A stretch of DNA of 25,511 bases, taken from assembly GCA_036940085.1 (NCBI GenBank), contig JALLBK010000500.1, positions 1 to 25,511 on the forward strand, written 5' to 3'. This document shows positions 1 to 9,603 of the stretch, piece after piece. Made by a program: the position numbers and the translations under genes. Position 1 is the first letter of the stretch; each line of letters begins with the position of its first letter. The notes beneath the pieces are model-generated. The model was not told where the DNA came from, made no database searches, and saw nothing but the letters and a program-made list of their open reading frames with translations. This DNA comes from Discostella pseudostelligera. Lineage: Eukaryota; Bacillariophyta; Thalassiosirophyceae; Thalassiosirales; Thalassiosiraceae.

Positions 1-1013
1 CTCTCGGAAATTTCTACTGCGGATGTGCTGGCTTCTCCTCCTCCTCATGGATTGGCAACTTCTACCCCAAATCTCTCGTTGGGCATGATTCTGACCGACA
101 ATTGGACTACTACCAACAACATTTTCGTGCAGTTGAAATCAATTCTACGTTCTATGGTGTACCCAGCGAATCAACAGTACACAAATGGAAGAAGCAATGT
201 GCCAAATCATTTAAGATTGTGGCCAAGGCACCACGGAGTGTGACACATGAAGGAGATCGATTGAGTCGTACTGCACTATCATTCTTTATGTCACGTATGG
301 AGAGACTTGGGGATAATTTGACTTGCATACTCATCCAATGTCCACGGAATCTGAAAGTGGAGATAACCCATCTCGAGGAAATACGTAACATGTTGAAAGA
401 AAAGGCAGCTTGGTATCATGGACATTTGGCATTTGAATTTCGCAATGAGGATACTTACTTCAATGAAGAAGTGCGTGCATTCTTGGCAGAGCACGACGAT
501 GCGCTTGTCTTGCATCCCGATTCTCTCGGAAGGAGTACCATCGGCAATACGAGTTTAGGAAGAGGAGAGCATTCTGCCTTGAAACACTACACGCCGCAGG
601 AATTATCGAATCTTGCAACCGCTACTGGGAATATCACATCCAGCTTTGTCTACCTACGGCTACATGGATCCAACGATGAGCATCGGGGAGAATACACAAT
701 CAGCCAGCTGGAGGAAGTAGCAAGACAAATACGTACTTGGCGCAACATTGGCTTAGATGTGTTTGCATTCTTTCTGAATGATCTCGAACCCACACCCACC
801 CAACAAAGCCCATCAAAGAAACAACAACAATCATCTTTTCCGCAATGTAGTCCATTGAAGCAAAAATCGCAACCGTGCGATGGATGGTGTGCCATGCCAA
901 AAAATGCCAAACAACTGGAATCGATTGTTTACCAACTTTCTAACGAATCAATTCCCGATGCACCGAAGAAACCTAAGACTACATTGCACAACTTCTTTTC
1001 TGGGAAGAAATGA
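1..1013 (+). CDS. DUF72 (YecE-like) family protein, 5' partial
   Basis: The frame is open from the left edge (first full codon at base 3) to TGA at 1011-1013, giving 336 visible residues; only a few N-terminal residues seem to be missing. The start reads GNFYCGCAGFSSSSWIGNFY, followed by VEINSTFYG. These match the DUF72/YecE TIM-barrel-like family signature (G-x-G-F/W-S-x-x-W-x-G-x-FYP, then VE-x-N-x-TFY). Later family blocks are KAPRSVTHE, YLRLHG and FFLND. The family's activity is unknown, so no reaction is assigned. About 35 Gln/Ser/Pro-rich residues, containing two Cys, are inserted between FFLND and the final AMPKNAKQL helix, where short bacterial members run straight through. The last residues, KTTLHNFFSGKK, resemble a PCNA-interacting peptide. 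An AATAAA lies at 1190-1195. The family call is firm from motifs; the tail function is inference. Confidence 0.85.
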   Translation, partial: LGNFYCGCAGFSSSSWIGNFYPKSLVGHDSDRQLDYYQQHFRAVEINSTFYGVPSESTVHKWKKQCAKSFKIVAKAPRSVTHEGDRLSRTALSFFMSRMERLGDNLTCILIQCPRNLKVEITHLEEIRNMLKEKAAWYHGHLAFEFRNEDTYFNEEVRAFLAEHDDALVLHPDSLGRSTIGNTSLGRGEHSALKHYTPQELSNLATATGNITSSFVYLRLHGSNDEHRGEYTISQLEEVARQIRTWRNIGLDVFAFFLNDLEPTPTQQSPSKKQQQSSFPQCSPLKQKSQPCDGWCAMPKNAKQLESIVYQLSNESIPDAPKKPKTTLHNFFSGKK

Positions 1014-1177
1014 AGAGAGGTGGCTAAATAACGCCGTCGAGCTTACCGATCCCACTAACCGTATTGTATTAAGATAATGAGTCAATCACAAGTGATGATA
1101 TTGATTATAAAATACGTACAACTAACACTGCAATCGATTATTCAATATTGATACTTCCTCCTGTCACTGCATGTTAC

Positions 1178-3264
1178 TTAGAAAAAGAAAATAAAGGGGA
1201 ACCACGCCAACGTTGCACCCAAAACAATCATCCAACCACTACCACATCGAGCACTATACCCATCATTCATAAACAATTCATACTCTTTCGACGTAACAAC
1301 CCGGTCCGCCATGCACTCCTCACTCGTAAACGGCACACACATTCCAACACAATTATCATTCNGACGTAACAACCCGGTCCGCCATGCACTCCTCACTCGT
1401 AAACGGCACACACATTCCAACACAATTATCATTCACATTGCAATCATTGCCCACCTTCTCGGCGGCACCATCCTCACATTTCGATGCCCACGCATATACC
1501 GTTCCCCTACCATGATTCTCACGTTGGGTAAAGCCCGAGTCGGTGGCATCGGTAACTAACACATTCGACATGCCCACATGCGATCCTAAGAAGCAGGATC
1601 GTTCGACAATGTGTGATGCATCCATGGCCGAAGCAATGTTGGCATTGGCAATGGATGTCTTTCCTCCTCCATTGCTGGTGGACTCTTTCATACCCTGACC
1701 TTTCGGAGTTTGCATAATAACCGTCGATATCTCCACGGTATTTTCAACAAACATGGTATTACCGACAACCGCCTCATGGTTGTAAACAAAGACTATGGCA
1801 CGTGCCGAATTTCTTTCAAAGAGACAGTTGCTGATGGATAGTGAATATGCCGATGAGATTAATCCAGCAATATTGTCGGATGAGATATTGTTGACAAAGT
1901 CGCTATTGATGATTTTGACACGATGTCCATCAAGAGCATTGCGATTTTTGAGTAGATTGAGAGTGCGCTGATTGGTACGAGTCCCACCACCGCCACCACC
2001 TGCCGCTGGTTCGTTCATGGTTGATTGTCCCAACTGTGACTCTGTCAACGATGCCGATGGTGCCAAAGGCTGCGACTGGGATGATGATGACGCCGACTCC
2101 GATGATGTGGATGGAGGACCTTTGAATTCCGGCGCCAGCGGCATATCCGGCCCTTGTATCCCCGGACTCACCAGTATAGCATATCCCTGATGATAGGTAA
2201 ATTTACAATCCTCAATTGTAATAAGACGTGGACCAGCATCATGCCCNTATAGCATATCCCTGATGATAGGTAAATTTACAATCCTCAATTGTAATAAGAC
2301 GTGGACCAGCATCATGCCCATACCCTTTTCCGCGCACAGCAACGGATGTTAATCGTTGAGCTGGTTGGACACCATGGATTTTACCACCACTTCCTCCCAA
2401 GGCAGTATGTAAATTTTCTTCAATGTCATCGACTTGAGTGTTTCGTTCTACCATGGTAGCATTCAAGTTTCGTCTTCCTTTGCCACCGTTACCACCACCA
2501 TTGCCAAAATGAGCCACATACTCCTGATACAATCTCATCTCATCCTCCGTAATCGAATTATCCATCGTCAATCCTCGCAATGTAATCTCATACGCACTCT
2601 CCCCATACACATATATCTGTGCCACATTCTCCTCCCCTCCACCCAATATACCAAATTCATTATTCTTATAGGCATGTTCCCCTCTATTAATATTCCACGA
2701 TGTCGATTGAGAATTCCGTTTCCCACCCCCCCGTATTATGCAATTGTTACTACGATTTCCATCGATACCACATTGGATGGTAGTGCGTGGAACATGAATG
2801 GGAATGTATCCCAAAGGTAAGGTACTGTCATCGAGATCGATTACCTTGTTGGGACAGAGTGTGAATGTCAATCGTTCATCGGGTATAGGTTCTATTCCAG
2901 ATTGATAGTCGTTGTAGAGGGAGATTAAATCAAAGAGTAGATGATTGTAGCTGGAATAACCCATTTTAGTGACTGTATTAGAAGTAGACGAAGAAGAGGA
3001 GGAGGGGGAAGATTGAATGGTGGCGGCAGAGGAGGTTAAGACGGAGGCGGCCGATGTGCCGGGTTTGACACAATGGGTTGGACCGAGGTAGGCGTGCGAT
3101 GCGGGTGGCAGCAGCGCCAGAGTCATCAGGAGAAGCAAGTGTACATGATGGAAGTGGAAGGGCTTGATGATTCGATAGCCATCTTCATCATCATTGGAGA
3201 TGCCACCGCGAGGGCAACAGCGTATTCGTGATCTGTATGGAACGGCCGATCGAGCAGTAGTCAT
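1178..3264 (-). CDS. secreted beta-helix-like protein, probable GPI anchor (frame broken by two assembly joins)
   Basis: The gene reads from ATG 3262-3264 to TAA 1178-1180, but is interrupted by two single-N joins at 2247 and 1362, each between identical 72-bp copies. Counting each repeat once removes 146 bases and leaves 1941 bases, exactly 647 codons (646 residues) in one frame. This strongly suggests an intact gene. Residues about 40-56 form a hydrophobic signal segment (HLLLLMTLALLPPASHA) with likely cleavage after SHA. The body has recurring short-strand repeats with Asn/Cys turns, such as ITIEDCKFTYHQG, VKIINSDFVNN and LSISNCLFERN, typical of right-handed parallel beta-helix proteins. 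A Ser- and Gly-rich insert lies in the middle. The protein ends in about 18 hydrophobic residues directly after small residues (CGSG), which looks like a GPI-attachment signal. Its substrate is unknown. Cell-surface location is inference. It shares a divergent promoter with the SBF2-like gene. Confidence 0.72.
1290..1434. repeat. 72-bp direct repeat around a single N (assembly join)
   Basis: Bases 1290-1361 and 1363-1434 are identical over 72 bp and flank one N at 1362. The 73-base excess shifts the reading frame of the beta-helix gene. Collapsing the copies restores the frame, from a Cys-rich stretch into the hydrophobic C-terminus. This is the signature of two overlapping contig ends joined without merging, not a biological duplication. 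Confidence 0.92.
2175..2319. repeat. second 72-bp direct repeat around a single N (assembly join)
   Basis: Bases 2175-2246 and 2248-2319 are identical over 72 bp with one N at 2247. The unit has the same length as the join at 1290-1434, although the sequence is unrelated, which points to a fixed assembler overlap length. Collapsing it restores the beta-helix reading frame across an ITIEDCKFTYHQGYAI strand. Confidence 0.92.
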
Positions 3265-3389
3265 GGTATTGCTCCCTCTCTCTCTATGAAGGTATCATTC
3301 GGGGTTGTCGGTAAGTACGATAGTCCATCGCATGGGGTCAAAGGTCAAATTAAAGTTCATGGTACTGTGGACAGTGCGGGCGGGTGTCT

Positions 3390-3607
3390 CCCGCCATCCC
3401 AGCTTGCTTACTTTTGGAACAGCCCCACACTTCCCGCCATTTCAAGTGGAACAGCCCCAATGCTTCCCGCCATTTTCCCGCCACATTGTTTGAAAAATTT
3501 ATATGGACTTTTAGTATGCAAGAAATTATTGTTAAGATTCCGCTGTGACCTCGTTCGAGATCTTGAGGCTGGCGGGCGTGACGCGACAGCGGCTCCTTTC
3601 CCGCCAT
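3390..3607 (+). promoter_or_regulatory. cluster of five CCCGCC elements (E2F-like, possibly YY1-like)
   Basis: CCCGCCAT occurs at 3390-3397, 3433-3440, 3466-3473 and 3600-3607. A fifth copy, TTTCCCGCCAC, is at 3474-3484. The copies at 3474-3482 and 3597-3605 read TTTCCCGCC, the core E2F/DP consensus. CCGCCAT followed by T-rich sequence also resembles the YY1 consensus. The last copy lies about 30 bp upstream of the SBF2-like ATG. Which factor binds, if any, is inference. Confidence 0.5.
3415..3473 (+). repeat. imperfect 32-bp tandem repeat carrying CCCGCC elements
   Basis: TGGAACAGCCCCA starts at 3415 and again at 3447. Each copy is followed, after 5 or 6 bases, by CCCGCCATTT at 3433 and 3466. 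The two units differ by a 1-bp indel and a few substitutions, so two of the promoter elements arose by local duplication. Confidence 0.75.
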
Positions 3608-3638
3608 ATTTTGAACAAGCAACCAAGCAACACTGGCC

Positions 3639-6600
3639 ATGCCATTTTTGGAAGCCATTCCACATCCCACCACCATGGCATCCTCCTTCCGCAGCCGCTT
3701 GACTCGTCGTCAAGCTGATCCATCAGCAGCATCGCCTTCATCTACATCTGCAGTGAGTGCTGCTTCCGGTGTTGCGAGTTCTGGCGGTGGAGGTGGTCAT
3801 GGCATTTCGTCATTTTTGGGACGACGGTCCGTCGGCAGCGTCGGCGGAGGCAAAGGCAAAGGTGGCACCAACAACCACAGGCAATCAAAGCACAGTCAAA
3901 CAGGGTATCATCACCTCGCTTCTAGTAGTTCCAGCCATGCTAGCATCAATCCACTTGCTACATTTGACGCTTGTATTGAAGCGTGTGATGCTCTGGCGGC
4001 GTCTGCGGCGTCATCATCGTGGCAGAGGCAAAATCAGCATCACCATGGCAGCATTTCAAATTCTACCACCCAAGTTGATTCCAAAGATACTAGCGACAAT
4101 GACGAAGATAATAACAACAGCAATCTATCATCCACTGAAAATGAGCAGGGGAGTCTCGTCCATGATGCCAAGCCTCTGCCATCTTCAACTTCAAATGAAA
4201 CTGAAGAAATTCAAAATAATGCAGCAGAGGTTGCACTAGTACCCGATTGCAGTGTACTAGTATCCCCCGATGGGGCACTCTTGTTTACATCATCACTGTC
4301 TACAATGGTCAATCCCAGTAATAGCACCAAACTACGAAATAATGACAATGGCAATGCACCTGATAACCACCAAGAGGAAGCAGACCAAGTAGTAGGAGTA
4401 GTAGGGCATCCCACCACCACCAACAACAACAAAGATCGATATCCATGGACCAAAATCTCCCATGAAAATTGCGATGGTGCCATCCTCTCCGAGGAATACG
4501 AATCAGCAATCATTACTGGAAATGATCTCACCCCCAACGGTGACTACGATTCCAATGGCTTCACATCTACCGGATGGGATATTGATGCTACCACATGCGC
4601 ACTCTCGGCATCACGTGATGTTCTGGCAGGTATGACCAATTTTGTAGAAACATTGGCCACTATTCGTAAACAAGAGGCAGTATGTGTTCGTGCTGCGGTA
4701 GAAACACTCGGGGATGTCCGGATACAGTTGGAAAGGAATTGGTATGTGCGACGTAGATTGGGACCAATGATGATGTCGAACGAGACGAAATTATCAAAGG
4801 CAATTGAGGCAATGGAAGGGTATTATGTACAGATTTCGGAAGATGAAATGGAGAGATGGAGGATGGCATGTTCAAGTGGTTCTAATTCTTCTCTGGCAGC
4901 CAAATCATCAACGAGTATGGAAGGGAAGGCTGCTGATGATGACACACGACGGCTGAATCCTCCTGAATTGATTCATGGGATATTACCCAAATTACAAACT
5001 GCATCAATAAAAGCGACCACACGCACATCGGAACGTGAACATGCCTTATCCGATATGCGATCGAAAATATCGGAGTGTGAAACTATACTTCGAGAACAAA
5101 AAGTTTGGGCATCCAATCAATGGAAACGCGTTGCCGAGGAAGAATCCAATATTAATAGATTGTACGCTATTAAAAAGATGGAACAGCATGAATTTTATGA
5201 GGACCAACGACGAAGGAGGCTTTTGGAGAGGGAGCAGGAGGAGGAGGATGCCTTTGTTCATCATTCAACGTCAGAAGGGATGGGTGATCGGATAGAGGAG
5301 GAAGAGCCACTGAGCAGGGAGGTTTGGGAGATGGTACAGAATGTGAACACATCGATGGAGGATTTTGGACATACTGGGTATTCTCCTCGGGTGGTGTCTC
5401 GCAAGGCGGAGGGTGATGGTTCAGTGAGTTCACCTCATCGACGCCACCATCAGCAGCAACAATTACGACAAGAGCAGCAATCGTTGGACGTTCCTTCCAA
5501 GATCATTACACGTGCCGACGTAGAACGAGAGAGTGAAATTCAAGATCTCAAGATGGTGGCCCAAGCTGCCGATGAGGCAGTGGAGGATGCTGCGGGGAAA
5601 TTGCTAAACATTATGTCCAAAGGTGATACTACACTTCGATCGGCACGGCTGGCAGCGGAATCGTGTCTGTTGAGTGAGTGTAATGCTGCAAGGAATTGTC
5701 TCCGCGCTCTGGTGGCCATGGAACGTGCATCTCTTCAGGATAGATTACAGCAGTTGGATGTTCTGGAGGCTGCGGTCGACGCGATAGCTGTTAGGGAGGA
5801 TATTGATAGTTACATTAGGGCTGATAAAGCTATCCCAGGAGGTCGGTCTCGTGATGGAGAGGATGATGGTGGTGGCATTGCTGCCGCCCTTGCGGTACTT
5901 AATAGTCATGGCGAGAGTAGTGGCAGTGCTAATTCCCCGCGGAAGTATCGCAATATTGAACGTCCAAGTTACTACGAGGGATGGTCAGAGAGTGGGTGCG
6001 GCGAGGAAGGAGATGATGAAGATGATGTTGAGCCAGCACTATTTGGAGAGGTGATAAACATGTTATTTGCTGACTCTCCTACTTCAAATCCGGTGAAGGA
6101 AAATAGTGATTATCAATGCATCGGATCTGAGAGCGGTCCAGCAAGGCAAATCTTGAATGACAGTAAAATTGAAATTGCATCGAATGCACTGCGATCCAAG
6201 CAAGGGAATAATCATCGAAAGTCGATCCTGTATGAGTTAAACAACCAACGCAGTAAAAAGACTTGGGTTGAAGGTCGAGCCAATTTCGATGCTCTCTGTC
6301 ATATATTCGATGCTTTCCTTTCCGGATGCGGCCGTGAACCCAGCGATGTTTCCAACGCGATGATGCTAATGATCCTCTCTCAAACGTTTTACATCGTTGA
6401 TCACGCCGGAGAGGAGGAAATTAATAATAGAAAAGATTATGTTGACGGTGCCAGGAGAGATAGGCAGAGCCGCATTTATGTGAAAAGTACAATTTGTCAT
6501 CACGAGATCTGGTCAGACGAAGACTTTTGGGATCAGGCAGTGTATCAGTGCGTATCCGAATCATTGTCTAAAAGCGGAGTGTTGATGAACTACGTCAAAT

Positions 6601-6944
6601 TAGCAAATGAGAATGAGAATGGCAACACTGGACTATACCCAACTATTAAATGGCATGACTTGTCGCCAGACGAATATGCCGGTGCTGCCGCACAGGTTCA
6701 CTCGGTACTGTTTGCTCAATTAGGCACTCTTTCACGTGAGTTTAATGCTTTTCACCCGCATCCTTCCCTCGTGCTCTAATGCTTGGCGTTCTTCCAATGA
6801 TGAACTACCTTAGATTCGATGTTGGAGTTAGGGTGTGGCATTCCACGAGCATGCAACTTTGTTCGCAGGCTGTCAATCCGTTATCAGCTCCCACTATCGC
6901 TGCGTGTAACATTGATGCAGCACCTGACAAAGGAAAGAACCTAG
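3639..6944 (+). CDS. coiled-coil protein with C-terminal SBF2-like domain
   Basis: Two exons, 3639-6735 and 6814-6944, encode 1075 residues ending at TAG 6942-6944. The ATG at 3639 is the first in frame. The ATG at 3675, in the context CACCATGG, is stronger and would give 1063 residues. The first 300 residues are Ser/Gly/Asn-rich and probably disordered. The middle is helical and charged, with coiled-coil-like stretches (about residues 320-420 and 440-560) and an acidic patch near 790. About residues 880-1070 form a folded domain with MMLMILSQTFYIVDH, then IYVKSTICHHEIWSDEDFW. This resembles the SBF2-like domain found in KIAA0513-type and MTMR5/13-type proteins. The spliced end (LGTLSHSMLELGCGIPRACN) continues that helical domain; the unspliced end does not. 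The role is unknown, perhaps membrane-trafficking related by family. The domain call is moderate. Confidence 0.68.
6736..6813 (+). other. intron in the SBF2-like gene (78 bp, phase 1)
   Basis: The donor is GTGAGT at 6736 and the acceptor is ACCTTAG, ending at 6813. Without splicing the frame stops at 6779, in residues unlike the domain. Splicing continues it with a helix-rich end in the same style and stops at 6944. Confidence 0.8.
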
Positions 6945-7139
6945 AGGAGTTATGCACATCGATCGCAAAACGAACAACAAGTCATCTATCATAGTTAAGA
7001 GTATGATAATAACCCCCGCTTGCCCGTAACCTCAGCACACATAATATACATAGATTGTCACGACAGTTTCTGCTTGGTTCAATCTTATTACAACAGCAGC
7101 AAAGCACCATCCTCACGGGTCTATTTTTACACCGAATGA

Positions 7140-9603
7140 TTAGTTTGACGAAGCCTTCTCTGAGTTAGCAGCAACCTTCTTTGACGTCGCTGCATCACCT
7201 TCATCGGCCCAAGGTCTGCAGACACAAACACCGTACGTGGTTTCACCTAATTCTATCGCTCTTTGAACCGATGCAACCTTTTTCAATGGTACACAAGTCG
7301 AAATAATTGGCTTAATGGTTCCCTTGGACGCTAAATGGCACAAGTACCGAAAGTGTTGCTTGAAATGAGGGAGATAAAAACACACGGGAAGATATCAGAG
7401 ACAAGGCAGTCCAATTGAAACAAAGAGATGACATCAAATAATACTTACCGCAACCTCAATTGTGGCAGTGTTGAACCGTTCCATCTTATCATAATATACG
7501 CCATTATACATAAAGTACTTGGCTTTCATTTTGCAATACCCAGCCTTGAAGTCCCGAACATCATGCAAACCAAACGTACTCACATGGCCCATCGTGTACA
7601 CGGCGCTCATACCTGTGCAAACGAGCGTTCCAGTGGCATTCAATGCCATTCGCGAACTCTCGTACATGTCAATACAAACGGAATCCAATACGACATCCAT
7701 CTTCCCCTTCAATGATGGCAGCCACTTCCCGGGATCGATGGGGAAACACTGCGCACCCAATTTCGTTAGGTAGTCATGATGACGCTCATCCGCGGTAGTA
7801 TACACGTTTGCAGCCTCGAGCAATGCCAACTCTATCATGGCCAGGCCACTGGGACCGTTACCACCAATGATGAGGACATTTGCGCCAGTTAGTGGAGTGT
7901 TAAACTTCCGTGCCAAGTCCAGCGACTCTCGGGCCGAGACGTAGGTCGACAGTATGCTCAGTGCCGTGACGTTATCGACCTCTGATGGCACACGGATGAT
8001 GCTATGGTAGGGCACTGTAATGTACTTGGCGTTTCCACCGGATAATACAATAGATGCCACTTTGTCACCAATTTGGAATGTTGAATTCTTAGCAGCCTCG
8101 GCTCCCAAAGAAATGACTGTACCCACAATGTCAGAACCAGGAACGAAGGGTAGATTCTCCATCACGTACCATTGCCCACGGCGGATCATGCAGTCTTGTA
8201 GGGTGATGGTGGAACAGTCAACCTTTATAACAACATCGGTCGACTTGTTTGGATTGGGAATGTATACGAACTCCTGGAATAATATTGCAGAAGAGTTGGG
8301 TAAAAATTATGAGTATGGATGCTTGTATTCGAATGCAAATTAAGAGTGCAAGCTTCGCACTGACCTGGAGCGACAACTTCTGGACATTGCCACGCTCATT
8401 CACTGTCAACAGGAGCTGATTCTCCGTATTCTTCACAGTGTATTCCTCCATCGACTTTATGAACATGGCTGTGGTAACGGATGCCTTCGACGACGCACCC
8501 GCCGACACGACACTATCGGATGCAGTAGCAACCTTTTTGTGCGGTGTAATGGCGCGGGAGATTGATTTCTCCTTGACGGGAGTACGAGAGGTGTTCGAAG
8601 TCGATTCCTTCTTCGCCTTTGTGGCAAGATTATTTAGTTGTTTCAATGCCTTCTTCGCCTTGGATGATCGGTTGGCAGGCGGAGTAGCCGACTCCGTCTC
8701 TGGATCGAATCTATTCGAGTCGCGACGGTTGAATAATATTTGTCGTGGCCCATTTACTTCCCTTTCTTCGTCATCATCTTTTTCAGTGGTGGAGGCAGAA
8801 TCGGTATTCTCGCTCGAAGAAGTTCGGCTAAAAGCTAGGGATTCGGAGTGGGAGGTCTTGTACCCTAGACTGACGAAGGAATTGGACGAGTCGTCAGTGT
8901 ACATTGCCGATTCCTCGGTTAGTTCATCATCGTAGTCGTCGTCGTGTTCACTGAAGGTTTCGCGTTCGTCGTAACTCATACTCTGGCTGCTATAACTACT
9001 TCCTACCTCCGACAGTCCCCCCCTTCGCATTTTGTTGAGTTCCTTATCCCCCCTTTTCGACGCCGGCACCTGCTTATGCTTCTCGGATTTGTTGGGTGGT
9101 TGCTGCTGATGACATTTCTGTTTTTCCTCCTTAGTTGTCTTTTTCTTTGCATATGCCGTTGGTTGACTCTGAGGCACGAGTAATGGAGGCATAACGATTG
9201 TCGGACATGCGGCGGCAGCGACGACAGCGGAGGGCGTCGTTACGGCAGCTGCGGAGGAGGGTTTATCGCGCACTTCTTTTCCAGCTCCAGAAGTAGTCGA
9301 CAATGGGGACGCAACTGCGGTATTGATGTTATTAATTGCACTAGTTTTGTTGTTGGTGTTGACGGTGATGTTGGTATGCCTCATCGTAGCCTTGCTGGCC
9401 GTAATGTTCACATCTGCGATGCTGTTGTTGGCCACAGATCGCCCATCAGACCCGACATCATTCCGAGAGTCATCAATCGTCGCAGATGATGGCGAGCGTG
9501 CATAGATGGATGATAATGTGTTCGCTGGAGAGATGATGCTGAGATGCTTCCCTCCTTGACTGGGCGACGCCTGGGAAGACTTCTTCTTCTTGAGGAAGCC
9601 CAT
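7140..9603 (-). CDS. disordered N-terminal region fused to a quinone-oxidoreductase-like MDR domain
   Basis: Three exons, 9603-8365, 8273-7449 and 7358-7140, all phase 0, encode 760 residues from ATG 9601-9603 to TAA 7140-7142. Residues 1 to about 390 are low complexity (Ser, Thr, Lys, Ala). They begin MGFLKKKKSS, a Gly-2 plus polybasic start that could help membrane contact if acylated. From about residue 397 a medium-chain dehydrogenase/reductase domain follows: DVVIKVDCSTITLQDCMIRRG, PFVPGSDIVGTV, F-x-I-GDKVA, the Rossmann turn GGNGPSG (about 550-556), and a C-terminal KGTIKPII plus PLKKVASVQRAIELGE block. The spacing fits zinc-independent NAD(P)H:quinone-reductase-like members. The substrate is not predictable. 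The splice from LSLQ to EFVYIP supplies the start of the MDR fold, so the two ORFs are one gene. Family call firm; role of the long N-terminus unknown. Confidence 0.8.
7359..7448 (-). other. intron 2 of the MDR fusion gene (90 bp, phase 0)
   Basis: Reading on the minus strand, the donor GTAAGT starts at 7448 and the acceptor CATTTCAAG ends at 7359. It joins ATIEVA to QHFRYLCHLASKGTIKPII, which completes the C-terminal part of the MDR fold. Confidence 0.88.
8274..8364 (-). other. intron 1 of the MDR fusion gene (91 bp, phase 0)
   Basis: On the minus strand the donor GTCAGT starts at 8364 and the acceptor TTATTCCAG ends at 8274. It joins NVQKLSLQ to EFVYIPNPNKSTDVVIKV. Without it the MDR frame has no ATG before MIRRG and lacks its first strands. 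Confidence 0.85.

Larger units (their letters stand above)
3265..3638. promoter_or_regulatory. divergent promoter between the beta-helix and SBF2-like genes
   Basis: This 374-bp stretch separates two divergent start codons and must hold both promoters. It contains five CCCGCC elements on the + strand between 3390 and 3607, a 32-bp imperfect tandem repeat, and a short AT-rich centre around 3484-3540. No convincing TATA box is visible. No RNA gene or conserved ORF was seen in it. Confidence 0.6.

Noticed and set aside
1290..2319. Reading the 72-bp repeats as a biological tandem duplication or mobile element
   Set aside because: Each pair flanks one N, both have exactly equal length, and the gene is in frame only when each is counted once.
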